Assembly (NCBI RefSeq): GCF_020667895.1
Contig: NZ_JAFMPS010000013.1
Coordinates: 30,688 to 73,985, forward strand
Length of the DNA: 43,298 bases
Direction of reading: 5' to 3'
Source of the DNA: Alcanivorax sp. 1008
Lineage (GTDB): Bacteria > Pseudomonadota > Gammaproteobacteria > Pseudomonadales > Alcanivoracaceae
The notes under the pieces are model-generated. The model had not been told where the DNA came from. It searched no databases and saw nothing but the letters and a program-made list of their open reading frames with translations. Position 1 is the first letter of the stretch; every line of letters starts with the position of its first letter. A program made the translations under genes and the position numbers. Positions 7,955 to 17,513 of this stretch are shown here, piece by piece.

Positions 7955-9547
7955 CTACTCTTCCAGCAAGCAGCCGGGATTCATTTGTTGGGTCGGATCG
8001 AAATGCCTCACCAGAGTATTGAGCACGGCTATGCCCTGCTCTGTTTTTTCATGTTTTAGCCAGGGCGCGTGGTCTCGACCGACACCATGCTGGTGGCTGA
8101 TTGTGCCCCCAAGGGCCACAATCGCATCACTGGCCGCCTGCTTCATCTGCGCCCATCGTGCTTTGGTTTCTCCATAGGATGGCGCGCAAGGGAACACATA
8201 CGTGGTGTAAATACTGGAACCCTGCGGGTACAGGTGTGACAGATGGGTAAAGACATGTACTTTGCCATCATCACCGCAGTTGTCGCGAATTGCTTGCTCG
8301 ATATTGGCAACCATTTCTGGAACGCGGTTCCAGTCGACAGCTGTTTCCAGAGTATCCACAGCATAGCCGTGCTCCCACAGCCCATGGCGAAGATAGGGAG
8401 AGCGAAAGCGTGACTCTTCCCATTTTTTACCCAGCAGTGTGCCGACATGAACCCCACCGGCTGCACGAATACGACGCTTGGCGTCGGCCAGATTCTGCGA
8501 ACAGGCGCGAGCCTGTCCGGTCACGCCAAAGGTAATCATGCATTTGCTGTCAGCAATGCCGCGTAATGCCAGATATTTCTCCAGCCAACCGACCAGCTTT
8601 TCGTGCCCTGCCAGTTTCAAGTGAGAACGCGTTTCCTCCGCATTAGACAAACGCAGCATCGACAACGGAAGTTTCGCTTGAGCCATGGACCGCACCAGCT
8701 CCACTGCGGTACCCCAGTCCGGGGCGAAGGCGACATGGAACTCTTCTTTTTCCGGCAATGGCGTGACGCGTACCTTTACTTCGGTAAGCACGCCAAAGCG
8801 CCCTTCACTACCCATCACCATTTCGCGCAGGTCTGGACCGGCACTGGAAGCCGGGATTGTCGGTATGACAAGCGTGCCACGGGGTGATTCGAGTCGGCCA
8901 CCGGCAAACATCTGCTCGATCCGCCCATAGCGCATGGATTGCTGGCCGCTGGATCGGCTGGCAATCCAGCCGCCGACCGTGGAGAGCTCCCAGCTTTGCG
9001 GAAAATGGCCCAGCAGATAGCCTTTCTCGCGTAACTGTTGCTCCAGTGCGGGCCCAGGGGTGCCGGCACCGAAAGTGGCGATCTGGCTGACCGGGTCCAG
9101 ATCAATCAGTTTATTCATTCTTGCCAGTGACAGGGTCAGTACCGGAGCCTCCACTGCTGGCGGATTGATGTGGCCGGCTACTGAAGTTCCGCCACCGTAG
9201 GGGATCACCACAACGTCGTTGGATAACGCCCAGTCAAGTAGCTCGCGCACCTCGGCGCTGGTCTCCGGCTCGGCGACGCCATCGGGAAACGGTCCCATCT
9301 CGCCACCACGCATGGCCAGCCAGTCCGGCAGACTTTGCCCGCGCGCATGTCGCAAGCGAATTTCTGCATCAGTGCGGATCAGTGTGTGGGCCGGCAAACG
9401 AGATGCGGGCACTTGAGCCAGCACCTGCTCCAGGGAGGTGTCCGCCAGCGCTGTTGCAACGCCAAGGCGCTGCTGCAGAAAAGCCAGCCCCGATGGCTTG
9501 AGTTCGTATTCGTTGGCCTCGTCGCCCCAGCCATTCCAACGTCGCAT
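7955..9547 (-). CDS. FAD-binding oxidase related to alkyl-DHAP synthase (AGPS-like)
   Basis: A 530-residue flavoprotein of the vanillyl-alcohol-oxidase/PCMH fold. It resembles eukaryotic alkyl-dihydroxyacetonephosphate synthase over its whole length. Shared features include the N-terminal RRWNGWGDE stretch, PYGGGTSVAGH (116-126) in the FAD pyrophosphate loop, ELSTVGGWIASRSSGQQS, MGSEGRFGVLTE, an arginine at about 387 and a conserved tyrosine at about 447. The AGPS active-site loop SHHHG is SHQHG here (484-488). AGPS exchanges an acyl for an alkyl group on DHAP in ether-lipid synthesis. Bacterial relatives are usually annotated only as FAD-binding oxidase, so the reaction is uncertain. The ATG at 9545-9547 was chosen because GGGAG lies 6 bases upstream. 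It is the first gene of the operon with glpD and the kinase. Confidence 0.86.
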   Translation of the reverse strand: MRRWNGWGDEANEYELKPSGLAFLQQRLGVATALADTSLEQVLAQVPASRLPAHTLIRTDAEIRLRHARGQSLPDWLAMRGGEMGPFPDGVAEPETSAEVRELLDWALSNDVVVIPYGGGTSVAGHINPPAVEAPVLTLSLARMNKLIDLDPVSQIATFGAGTPGPALEQQLREKGYLLGHFPQSWELSTVGGWIASRSSGQQSMRYGRIEQMFAGGRLESPRGTLVIPTIPASSAGPDLREMVMGSEGRFGVLTEVKVRVTPLPEKEEFHVAFAPDWGTAVELVRSMAQAKLPLSMLRLSNAEETRSHLKLAGHEKLVGWLEKYLALRGIADSKCMITFGVTGQARACSQNLADAKRRIRAAGGVHVGTLLGKKWEESRFRSPYLRHGLWEHGYAVDTLETAVDWNRVPEMVANIEQAIRDNCGDDGKVHVFTHLSHLYPQGSSIYTTYVFPCAPSYGETKARWAQMKQAASDAIVALGGTISHQHGVGRDHAPWLKHEKTEQGIAVLNTLVRHFDPTQQMNPGCLLEE

Positions 9548-9721
9548 GCCGTACTCCCGTGTTTTCGACAACCACACATTATTACCTGCGCGGATGCTAA
9601 CTGTTGCGAATCCCAACTTCACTGGCGCCGGCTGTCAGCATATGGACATTTGGGGACACAGCGGAAGCCCCATGGCGCACAAAGTCATCCCGGTGACCAC
9701 AAACACCTTGTCTTGTGCAGC

Positions 9722-9727
9722 TATAAT
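9722..9727 (+). promoter_or_regulatory. Possible -10 element of the GNAT gene
   Basis: A perfect TATAAT lies 26 bases upstream of the GNAT ATG, in the 206-base divergent gap. No good -35 hexamer is present at 16-18 bases spacing, so either the -35 is weak or an activator helps. The rest of the gap shows no gene. Confidence 0.35.
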
Positions 9728-9753
9728 GCAGTCCTTTGCCAGTTGGAAAAACC

Positions 9754-10362
9754 ATGCATAAGATTCGTCCAGCCAGCCAATCTGATTTAAGCGCTCTGGC
9801 TGCGATGTTGGCGCGGGCATTTAACAACGACCCTTTTTGGCGTTGGATAGTTGATGGCCAAGGGGATTATCAGTCCCGCCTATGTGGTGGCTTCGAAGCA
9901 CAGCTACGGCATATGGCATTACCAGGTGGGCTAGTATGGTGTGGAGGTCAGCATCAAGGTGCGGCGCTGTGGTCCGCACCCGGCCAGTGGCAACTGGGTG
10001 TTTTACAGCAATTACGTTTCTTGCCTGAGTTCGTCCGCATGACCCCATGGCAACGTCTGTGGAAGGTCAGTCGTGCCATTCAGGCCGTACAGGAAGCTCA
10101 TCCAAAGGTTCCTCATTACTATCTTCAGGTGCTTGGTGTTGACCCTTCTCATCAGGGTAAGGGCTGGTCGCGACCGCTCATTGAAACCGGCCTTGCTCTG
10201 GCGGACCGATATGCTCAGCCGGCATATCTGGAAACCGCTGAACAAAGCAATCTATCCCTCTATCGCCGTTATGGCTTTGAAGTGACTAAAACGCTTGGCG
10301 ATATGCCAGGCAACCCGCCACCTCTGTGGTGTATGTGGCGGGAGCCAAAAGGCAGTGCTTGA
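9754..10362 (+). CDS. GNAT-family N-acetyltransferase
   Basis: A 202-residue acetyl-CoA-dependent acetyltransferase fold. It begins HKIRPASQSDLSALAAML, the usual first strand and helix. Motif A is LQVLGVDPSHQGKGWSRPLI (about 124-143) and the C-terminal part has SNLSLYRRYGFEV. The acetyl-CoA loop reads Q-G-K-G-W-S where many members end in G or A, a mild change. The ATG at 9754 is preferred to an upstream TTG because GGA lies 6 bases before it. It is transcribed away from the AGPS-like operon and converges with the DUF2236 gene. The substrate is unknown. Confidence 0.85.
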   Translation: MHKIRPASQSDLSALAAMLARAFNNDPFWRWIVDGQGDYQSRLCGGFEAQLRHMALPGGLVWCGGQHQGAALWSAPGQWQLGVLQQLRFLPEFVRMTPWQRLWKVSRAIQAVQEAHPKVPHYYLQVLGVDPSHQGKGWSRPLIETGLALADRYAQPAYLETAEQSNLSLYRRYGFEVTKTLGDMPGNPPPLWCMWREPKGSA

Positions 10363-10368
10363 TACTGG

Positions 10369-11703
10369 TTAGCTGGCTTTAGCATCCTTGTACTTGGCCG
10401 GGTCGGTGGTGTACTCCGCGTGACCATAATTAACCAGCAGCTGATTCAGCCGGCGAATTAGCAGCTGGTCCGCCACCCAGCCGGCCACCGGCACTCGCTC
10501 AATCAGGGAAAATGCCGTCATCTGCGGCAGGATGTACAGGTTGCTTGCTGCGAAAAACAGGTAGTCCTTGATACCAGGTTGCACGCCCATCCGCTTGGCC
10601 TTCTGCTTTTCATCTCCAATCAGAAATACCCGGCTGAAGAACACCTTGGAAAAACTTTTTTCGAAGCTGTTGTAAACACGATTGCGCAACGATTGATCCG
10701 GTGGCAGATAGGCTGACATGGTGGAACGCACTAGTGCGCCACAGGTTTCATCGTCATAGCCGTCACGCAATGTGCCGCCGTAGGTCATCATGGCGTTGAA
10801 AATTTCCCGCGGCGAATCCGGCAGCAGATCCTCGGGCAAACCAAGCAAATAGCTCTGGTAGCGGCACAGTTCGACAATGGCGCGCTCGTCCCGGGTAAAT
10901 TCCTTGCGACCTTTGCGAATTACTTTAAAGGCTGTAATAAACGCCGGCATTGTGCCGGCAGGCATCTGATCGACCTGTGGAATCGGAATGCCGTAAACGC
11001 TGACATCCCATACCTTTGAGCGCTTGAGGATATTGAAGCGCACCATAGAGTGCATCAGTCTCACCATGGCGGCGGCTTTGAACCCGGTACCGAAACGCTG
11101 CAATGCACCGGGCAGGGTCGCAGTGGTAAAAAAGCTGGCGGTTTCCTTGACCCGCTGCACCGATGACTCATCCGACAGAGTGCCAGTCAGAGCCATGGGC
11201 AAACCCGAGTACTTGTTCATAAAAGTTGCAACAAAGGCGCCGCGAATGGCGAATGGGGCCAGATTGGCCATGGCAATACGGCTGACCCGGGCACCCTCGT
11301 TAACCAAGTCCATATCGAGCCACTCCGGGATGCGCTCCATGGACTGAATAAAGTCGATCAGCTCCTGCGGTGCGCCGTCGACCTTGTCGACTCCCTTATC
11401 GCAAGCATCGGTGAGCATGCTGATCAATCGGCGGAAGCCGAATTGAGGAATCAGTGCGGCATAGGCGTCGGCCACAGTATCGCCGAGCATAGTGTAGGCC
11501 CGGGCCCGCTCAATCCGCTCCCTATCCGCCAGCAGGTTAGGCCGGTACTTGCGAGCAAATCGGCCTGGCAAGGCGCACTCATCACTGGGGTCGTCAGTGA
11601 AGCGTTCCGGGGTAATGCTAAAGTCCACATCTCCATAAAGAGATGGAATCAACGTTTTTTGGGCGGCCACCTTGGCTCGCAGTTCCTCAAGGGACATAAC
11701 CAT
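10369..11703 (-). CDS. DUF2236 / MpaB-family haem oxygenase-like protein
   Basis: A 444-residue protein that I place in the DUF2236 (MpaB/latex-clearing-protein) family of b-type haem proteins. The family signature R-x-x-H-x-x-V-R appears as RLMHSMVR (residues 215-222); by analogy with Lcp, His218 would be the axial haem ligand. The protein is mostly helical with no signal peptide. Characterised relatives include the rubber oxygenase Lcp and fungal MpaB, which cleaves a farnesyl chain, so an oxygenase acting on an isoprenoid or other lipid is plausible. It follows the acyltransferase gene after a 106-base gap on the same strand and probably shares its transcript. The ATG at 11703 lacks a strong ribosome site; a second ATG lies two codons in. 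Confidence 0.78.
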   Translation of the reverse strand: MVMSLEELRAKVAAQKTLIPSLYGDVDFSITPERFTDDPSDECALPGRFARKYRPNLLADRERIERARAYTMLGDTVADAYAALIPQFGFRRLISMLTDACDKGVDKVDGAPQELIDFIQSMERIPEWLDMDLVNEGARVSRIAMANLAPFAIRGAFVATFMNKYSGLPMALTGTLSDESSVQRVKETASFFTTATLPGALQRFGTGFKAAAMVRLMHSMVRFNILKRSKVWDVSVYGIPIPQVDQMPAGTMPAFITAFKVIRKGRKEFTRDERAIVELCRYQSYLLGLPEDLLPDSPREIFNAMMTYGGTLRDGYDDETCGALVRSTMSAYLPPDQSLRNRVYNSFEKSFSKVFFSRVFLIGDEKQKAKRMGVQPGIKDYLFFAASNLYILPQMTAFSLIERVPVAGWVADQLLIRRLNQLLVNYGHAEYTTDPAKYKDAKAS

Positions 11704-11809
11704 GGCTGAATACCGTTATCACAGATAGACACACAGTAGTCAGCCAGTCCGATGTTGAGCAATGGGCAGATCACTCACCGCTTTGACCTTCCGGGTCAGT
11801 GGGTAAACA

Positions 11810-12652
11810 TCAACGCCCAAGAAGTCGACGGCGCCAGCCAGGCAGTTGTTGTGCTGCGCGCTTTACTTTCAGGCTCTCAATCATCGACTCAATGCTGTCA
11901 GCAGTTCTATTGCGCAGCTCCCACAGTGCCTCCCGATCATCTTGGCGGCCAGCATATTCCAAGGTACTTATCGGCTTGCCAATCATGAACCAGAAGGGTT
12001 CGGGGCGCGGCAGCATGGTTGGGCCAAGCCCCTTGGCAACGGGCATAAAAGTATCGCCGCCGCGCAGCAGCGTGTTCACGCGCGGGTGGCCAAGTAGCCA
12101 GCGCCCTGCCCGGCTATTCTGAAAGTCGTCGCCATCGAACAGAATGGTATAAGCCTCATCACAGCCCACCGAGGCGAACGGAATAACGTCGTAGCCGTGT
12201 TCGATGGCCATACGGGCGAAGCCGGTCCGCTTCTTCCAGGTCAGCCGGTTGATCTCGCTACGTCGTTTGGCAACTTCGCGAGCTCCGCCGGGGAATACCA
12301 GAATGTGCTGGCCTGCCTGCATCAGCCGGCTGCAGTTCTCCCGCGTTCCCGGCACCGCGCCGTAACGAATCAGCATGTCACCCCAGCCGGGCACATCAAA
12401 GTGGAAATGATCTCCGAGGCTGCGCGGATAGATACCCGTCTTGCTATACAGGGCGCTAGCAAATAGTGGCGAGTCAACCACGCCAAAAATGGCGTGGTTG
12501 CCGACAAACAGGCCCGGGCGACCTGGAATGATATTCTCCGCACCAAGCAGTCTGGGCGTGAAATACCAGCGCTGGATGGTCAGCATCCGGCGAATACGGC
12601 CCGCTGATGGCGGGCGGTAATCCTCAAACTGAATCGGTGTACGGACTTTCAT
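11810..12652 (-). CDS. Lysophospholipid/monoacylglycerol acyltransferase-like protein (LPLAT)
   Basis: A 280-residue acyltransferase of the PlsC-like LPLAT superfamily, closest by motif to the MGAT-like branch. The active-site block is FVGNHAIFGVVDSPLF (about 49-64), with His53 and Asp60 six residues apart, a spacing seen in that branch rather than the H-x4-D of PlsC. The acceptor block is VFPGGAREVAKR (about 119-130). It probably transfers an acyl group to a glycerolipid or an alcohol at the membrane. The ATG at 12652 was chosen because GAGG lies 5 bases upstream; an earlier ATG at 12700 has a poor site and adds 16 polar residues. The DUF2236 gene follows on the same strand. Confidence 0.82.
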   Translation of the reverse strand: MKVRTPIQFEDYRPPSAGRIRRMLTIQRWYFTPRLLGAENIIPGRPGLFVGNHAIFGVVDSPLFASALYSKTGIYPRSLGDHFHFDVPGWGDMLIRYGAVPGTRENCSRLMQAGQHILVFPGGAREVAKRRSEINRLTWKKRTGFARMAIEHGYDVIPFASVGCDEAYTILFDGDDFQNSRAGRWLLGHPRVNTLLRGGDTFMPVAKGLGPTMLPRPEPFWFMIGKPISTLEYAGRQDDREALWELRNRTADSIESMIESLKVKRAAQQLPGWRRRLLGR

Positions 12653-12824
12653 GCAACCTCTGCTGACCTTGTCAGCTATCGAAGTGGTCGAGTTTACCAT
12701 TCCATGACACAGTCACGGTTCCCCAAAGGTGACAAAACGACTAGGCTTGGTGGTCAGTTGCGGCCAGATGATGCGCCGTATTGCGCTGGATTATTCAGAA
12801 TTTTATGTTTCCCAAGGAGTTCCC

Positions 12825-13487
12825 ATGAAGAAGCTCGCTCTTGCTGCCCTGGTTGGCAGCGCCGTTACCCTTAGTGCCTGTACTGTTAATCCCTATACCG
12901 GCGAAAAACAGACTTCCAAGGCGGCAACGGGTGCGATGATCGGTGCCGCTGCCGGTGCGCTGATCGGCATCGCTACCTCCGACAACTCTAAGGAGCGCAA
13001 AGAGCGAGCTCTCAGGGGCGCAGGTATTGGTGCCGTAGCCGGCGGCAGTGTCGGCGTTTATATGGACGTTCAGGAGGCCAAGCTACGGGAAAAACTGTCC
13101 GCCAGTGGTGTTTCGGTGACCCGCGATGGCGACAACATCATTCTTAACATGCCCGGCTCCATTACCTTCGACAGCAATCAGTATGTGCTGCGCGAGTCGT
13201 TTATGCCGGTGCTGGACTCAGTTGCCGAGGTGCTGAAAGAGTACAAGTCGACCATGATTCAAATAGGCGGCCACACGGACAGCACCGGAGCAGACCAGTA
13301 CAACATGATGCTGTCGCAGCAGCGTGCGCAATCAGTAGCCAATGCTCTCAGCGGTTATGCGGTCGAGTCGGTGCGCATGGATGTGGTCGGTTTTGGAGAA
13401 ACTCAGCCAATTGCCAGCAATAGTACGGAGAGTGGCCGAGCGCAGAACCGCCGTGTGGAACTGATTTTGTTACCCTTCACTCAGTAA
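12825..13487 (+). CDS. yiaD: YiaD-like OmpA-family outer-membrane lipoprotein
   Basis: A 220-residue lipoprotein. The signal peptide ends in the lipobox LSAC with Cys19 as lipidation site. Next comes a glycine-zipper region (about 32-86, repeated GAAAG/GIGAV patterns), then an OmpA C-terminal peptidoglycan-binding domain with GGHTDSTG and LSQQRAQSVANAL and ending in AQNRRVEL. It matches E. coli YiaD through CTVNPYTGE, YMDVQEAKLR and VTRDGDNIILNMP. It probably tethers the outer membrane to peptidoglycan. The ATG at 12825 is preceded by AAGGAG at 5 bases and directly precedes the signal peptide. It converges with the MFS gene, leaving 7 bases between the stops. Confidence 0.92.
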   Translation: MKKLALAALVGSAVTLSACTVNPYTGEKQTSKAATGAMIGAAAGALIGIATSDNSKERKERALRGAGIGAVAGGSVGVYMDVQEAKLREKLSASGVSVTRDGDNIILNMPGSITFDSNQYVLRESFMPVLDSVAEVLKEYKSTMIQIGGHTDSTGADQYNMMLSQQRAQSVANALSGYAVESVRMDVVGFGETQPIASNSTESGRAQNRRVELILLPFTQ

Positions 13488-13494
13488 TCTCTCG

Positions 13495-14721
13495 TCAACT
13501 GTGGCGTCTCCCCAGGCGCCACACCGCCCAAGCCAAAGGCAACACCAGCACACAAACCAGTACGTACGGCCCTATCGGCCAAATGCTATATATACCGGTC
13601 CCCAATAGGGGCCCGATGATATAGCCCAAAGCCGGACAGGCACTCATCATTCCTGCCACAGCGCCCTGCTCTTCCGCCCCCACACGCAAGCTGGCTGCAC
13701 TACTGACGCCGGGCATGCCCAATCCCAATCCCAGGCCCACAAATGCAATGGCGGTGGCAGCCACAGACTGCACCGGCGCAAATAAAAGCAGGAACGAGCC
13801 GAGTCCGATCGCGATAACCGCCACCTTGAGCAGGGTCTCCGGCGGCCAGCGCAGTTTTTGCACAATCACGACCTGTGCCAGTAACGACGCCGCCGCCGCC
13901 ACCATCATCGCGAGTCCAACCCCGGCCGCGCCCTGAGTGGGAGTCAGGCCAAAACGGTCCTGATACATGAAACCAAGCGTTTGCTGCACCACGGCAAAGC
14001 ACAGGAACAGGGATACCCCGATAAGCAGCACATCTACCAAGCGCCTATCAACATAGGCCGCCAGACTGGCGCGCACCGCATCCAGTACAGAAAATGGATG
14101 GCTGGGTCTGCTGTGCTCCAGTATACGTGGCGACTCCGGCAGCCGATGCCAGACCAGCAGTGCCATGATCAAAGTAATCAGGACCACCGCATACAACGGC
14201 ATAAGCAGACCAAATACGGCCAGAGCACCACCCAGTGCCGGGCCAGCTATAGTGCCAAGATTATGGGCAGCGGCAATCTTGCCCATTCCCCGGGTCCGCT
14301 CAGCGGCACTGGTAATATCAGCAATATAGGCAGTTGCTGCGGGTGGTGAAGCAGCCATAACCAACGCTTGTAAAACCCGCGCCGTCACCAACAAAGCTAA
14401 TAGCCTGACACCGCTTACCCAGCCACCAAGGCCTGCTTCAAATGCCAGTGCGAATAATAATGTTCCGGTTGCATAGCCACTCAGCCCAATAACCAGCACC
14501 GGGCGCCTACCAAGATATTCACTGAAGCGTCCCCATACCGGGCTGGCCAACGCGAAAGCCAAAGCTGAACAGGTAATAATCATGCCAACCTGGATATCTG
14601 CCAAACCGGTGGCCCGACCCAAGGACGGCAAAATGGCAAACACCAGAGTCTGACCCATGCCAGTTACAGCAACCGCTAGCAATAGCAAAAAAGTAGAGGG
14701 TTTGAGCGGGGCTTTTGGCAC
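13495..14721 (-). CDS. MFS transporter (TetA/multidrug-efflux type)
   Basis: A 408-residue inner-membrane transporter with about 12 hydrophobic segments and MFS motif A as GRFSEYLGRRPV (residues 64-75). A motif-C-like stretch, GTIAGPALGGAL, lies in TM5, a mark of drug:proton antiporters. It begins at a GTG only 2 bases after the cysG stop, with no strong ribosome site, so translation is probably coupled to cysG. The tie to sirohaem synthesis is positional only; nothing in the protein suggests a nitrite or tetrapyrrole carrier. The substrate is unknown. Confidence 0.83.
   Translation of the reverse strand: MPKAPLKPSTFLLLLAVAVTGMGQTLVFAILPSLGRATGLADIQVGMIITCSALAFALASPVWGRFSEYLGRRPVLVIGLSGYATGTLLFALAFEAGLGGWVSGVRLLALLVTARVLQALVMAASPPAATAYIADITSAAERTRGMGKIAAAHNLGTIAGPALGGALAVFGLLMPLYAVVLITLIMALLVWHRLPESPRILEHSRPSHPFSVLDAVRASLAAYVDRRLVDVLLIGVSLFLCFAVVQQTLGFMYQDRFGLTPTQGAAGVGLAMMVAAAASLLAQVVIVQKLRWPPETLLKVAVIAIGLGSFLLLFAPVQSVAATAIAFVGLGLGLGMPGVSSAASLRVGAEEQGAVAGMMSACPALGYIIGPLLGTGIYSIWPIGPYVLVCVLVLPLAWAVWRLGRRHS
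13500..13523. terminator. Hairpin at the yiaD/MFS convergent junction
   Basis: TGTGGCG and CGCCACA make a 7-bp stem with a 10-base loop just past the yiaD stop, within the last codons of the MFS gene. No T-run follows on the plus strand. It may slow or end yiaD transcription but is not a textbook terminator. Confidence 0.25.
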
Positions 14722-14723
14722 GC

Positions 14724-16106
14724 TTACATAAACCAGCTGTAGCGCGGGTGAAGCGTGACCACGGTACCAATAATTAACAGGCTCGGCGCGGCAACTTCCA
14801 TTGTGGCAACTTTATCCGGCAAAGAACTTATGCTGCTGATAATCACTTGCTGATCCTCCAGCGTGCCGCGCGACACTATTGCCGCTGGCATATCGGTGGC
14901 CATGCCCTGTGCCAAGAGGTTGCTGCAAATCTCCGCCAGACTGACCAGCCCCATGTAGAAAACCAGCGTTTCATTGACGGTATTCAGATTGGCCCAGGGC
15001 AAGTCTACAGATCCATCCTTTCGGTGACCGGTAATAAAGCGCACGGACTGCGCATGATCACGATGCGTTAATGGAATTCCTGCATAGGACGCACAGCCTG
15101 CAGCAGCGGTGACTCCGGGTACCACCTGAAAGCTGATGCCGGCGGCAACCACGCTATCGAGCTCCTCCCCACCGCGGCCAAAAATAAACGGGTCGCCCCC
15201 CTTCAGGCGGCAGACTTTTTTACCTTCAAGAGCGTACTTGACTAGCAGGTTATTAATTTCCTGTTGCGGAACAACATGTTCATTGCGGGCTTTACCCACA
15301 TAGACCAACTCTGCATCGCGCCGGGCCAACTCCAAAATCCCCTTACCCACCAAGCGGTCATAAAGAACAATATCTGCTTTCTGCAGCAGACGTAGCGCTC
15401 GAAAGGTCATAAGGTCCGGGTCACCAGGACCAGCACCGACCAGATATACCTCTCCCTGCGACAGCTTCTGGATATCCGCATTTGTTACTGCATCAGATAA
15501 CAGTGTTTCTGCTTCAGCTTGCTGGCCAGCCAAGACCTTTTCCATCAGCGGGCCGTCCAGTAGGCCCTCCCAGAACAGTCGTCGCGCGCCAATTTGCGGA
15601 AGCTTCTCTGCCAGAGGCTTGCGAAAGCGCCCCATCAGCTCAGCAAGCTTGCCAAGGCGTGCCGGAAAGAGTGTTTCAATTTTTGAGCGGGCCCATCTTG
15701 CCAGCACCGGAGAGGCACCACCCGAGCTGATACTAATCAGCAATGGATCACGGTCGACAATCGCGGGAAAAATAAAGGTGCACAGCGGAGGGTTGTCGAC
15801 CACATTGACCGGCAGCTGTCGGGCTACCGCATCGGCATTCAGCTGCCGATTGACGTCGTTGTCATCAGTGGCGCCAATGGCCAGCACCACACCGTCAAGG
15901 TGGTGTGTCTGGTAAGTCTCAGGCAGCCATTCGCCACCTTGCTGCTCAATCAGCAGTTTAAGCTCCGCTTCTATTTGCGGCGCTACTACCCGCAATCTGG
16001 CACCGGCACGGACCAGCAGCCGGCCCTTGCGCAGGGCAATATCACCGCCACCGACCAGCAGCGCAAGCTGATCACGCAGTCGCCAGGAAACTGGCAGATA
16101 GTCCAT
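14724..16106 (-). CDS. cysG: Sirohaem synthase (uroporphyrinogen methyltransferase / precorrin-2 dehydrogenase / ferrochelatase)
   Basis: A 460-residue trifunctional enzyme that makes sirohaem for sulfite and nitrite reductases. The N-terminal dehydrogenase/chelatase module has the NAD loop [13 protein letters not shown] (about 16-28), the catalytic Asp104 in VVDNPP and the serine-rich loop SISSGG with Ser128. The C-terminal SUMT module begins [15 protein letters not shown] near residue 217 and has [16 protein letters not shown] and [20 protein letters not shown]. Length matches E. coli CysG (457). It starts 12 bases after serS and the MFS gene follows at once, so serS-cysG-MFS is probably one transcript. 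Confidence 0.96.
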   Translation of the reverse strand: MDYLPVSWRLRDQLALLVGGGDIALRKGRLLVRAGARLRVVAPQIEAELKLLIEQQGGEWLPETYQTHHLDGVVLAIGATDDNDVNRQLNADAVARQLPVNVVDNPPLCTFIFPAIVDRDPLLISISSGGASPVLARWARSKIETLFPARLGKLAELMGRFRKPLAEKLPQIGARRLFWEGLLDGPLMEKVLAGQQAEAETLLSDAVTNADIQKLSQGEVYLVGAGPGDPDLMTFRALRLLQKADIVLYDRLVGKGILELARRDAELVYVGKARNEHVVPQQEINNLLVKYALEGKKVCRLKGGDPFIFGRGGEELDSVVAAGISFQVVPGVTAAAGCASYAGIPLTHRDHAQSVRFITGHRKDGSVDLPWANLNTVNETLVFYMGLVSLAEICSNLLAQGMATDMPAAIVSRGTLEDQQVIISSISSLPDKVATMEVAAPSLLIIGTVVTLHPRYSWFM

Positions 16107-16118
16107 TGCTATCTCCCG

Positions 16119-17441
<1,323 letters not shown>

Positions 17442-17513
17442 TTAGCGGACAGCGTAATCAAGGCGGGGATTATCGTTGAGATGGGCCGCAAGGTCACGTT
17501 CTGTAGCGAAAGG

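Noticed and set aside
12464-12505. LPLAT acyltransferase considered inactive because the PlsC H-x4-D motif is absent
   Set aside because: The motif reads H-x6-D (His53, Asp60), a spacing used by the MGAT-like branch, and the FPGGARE block is intact.
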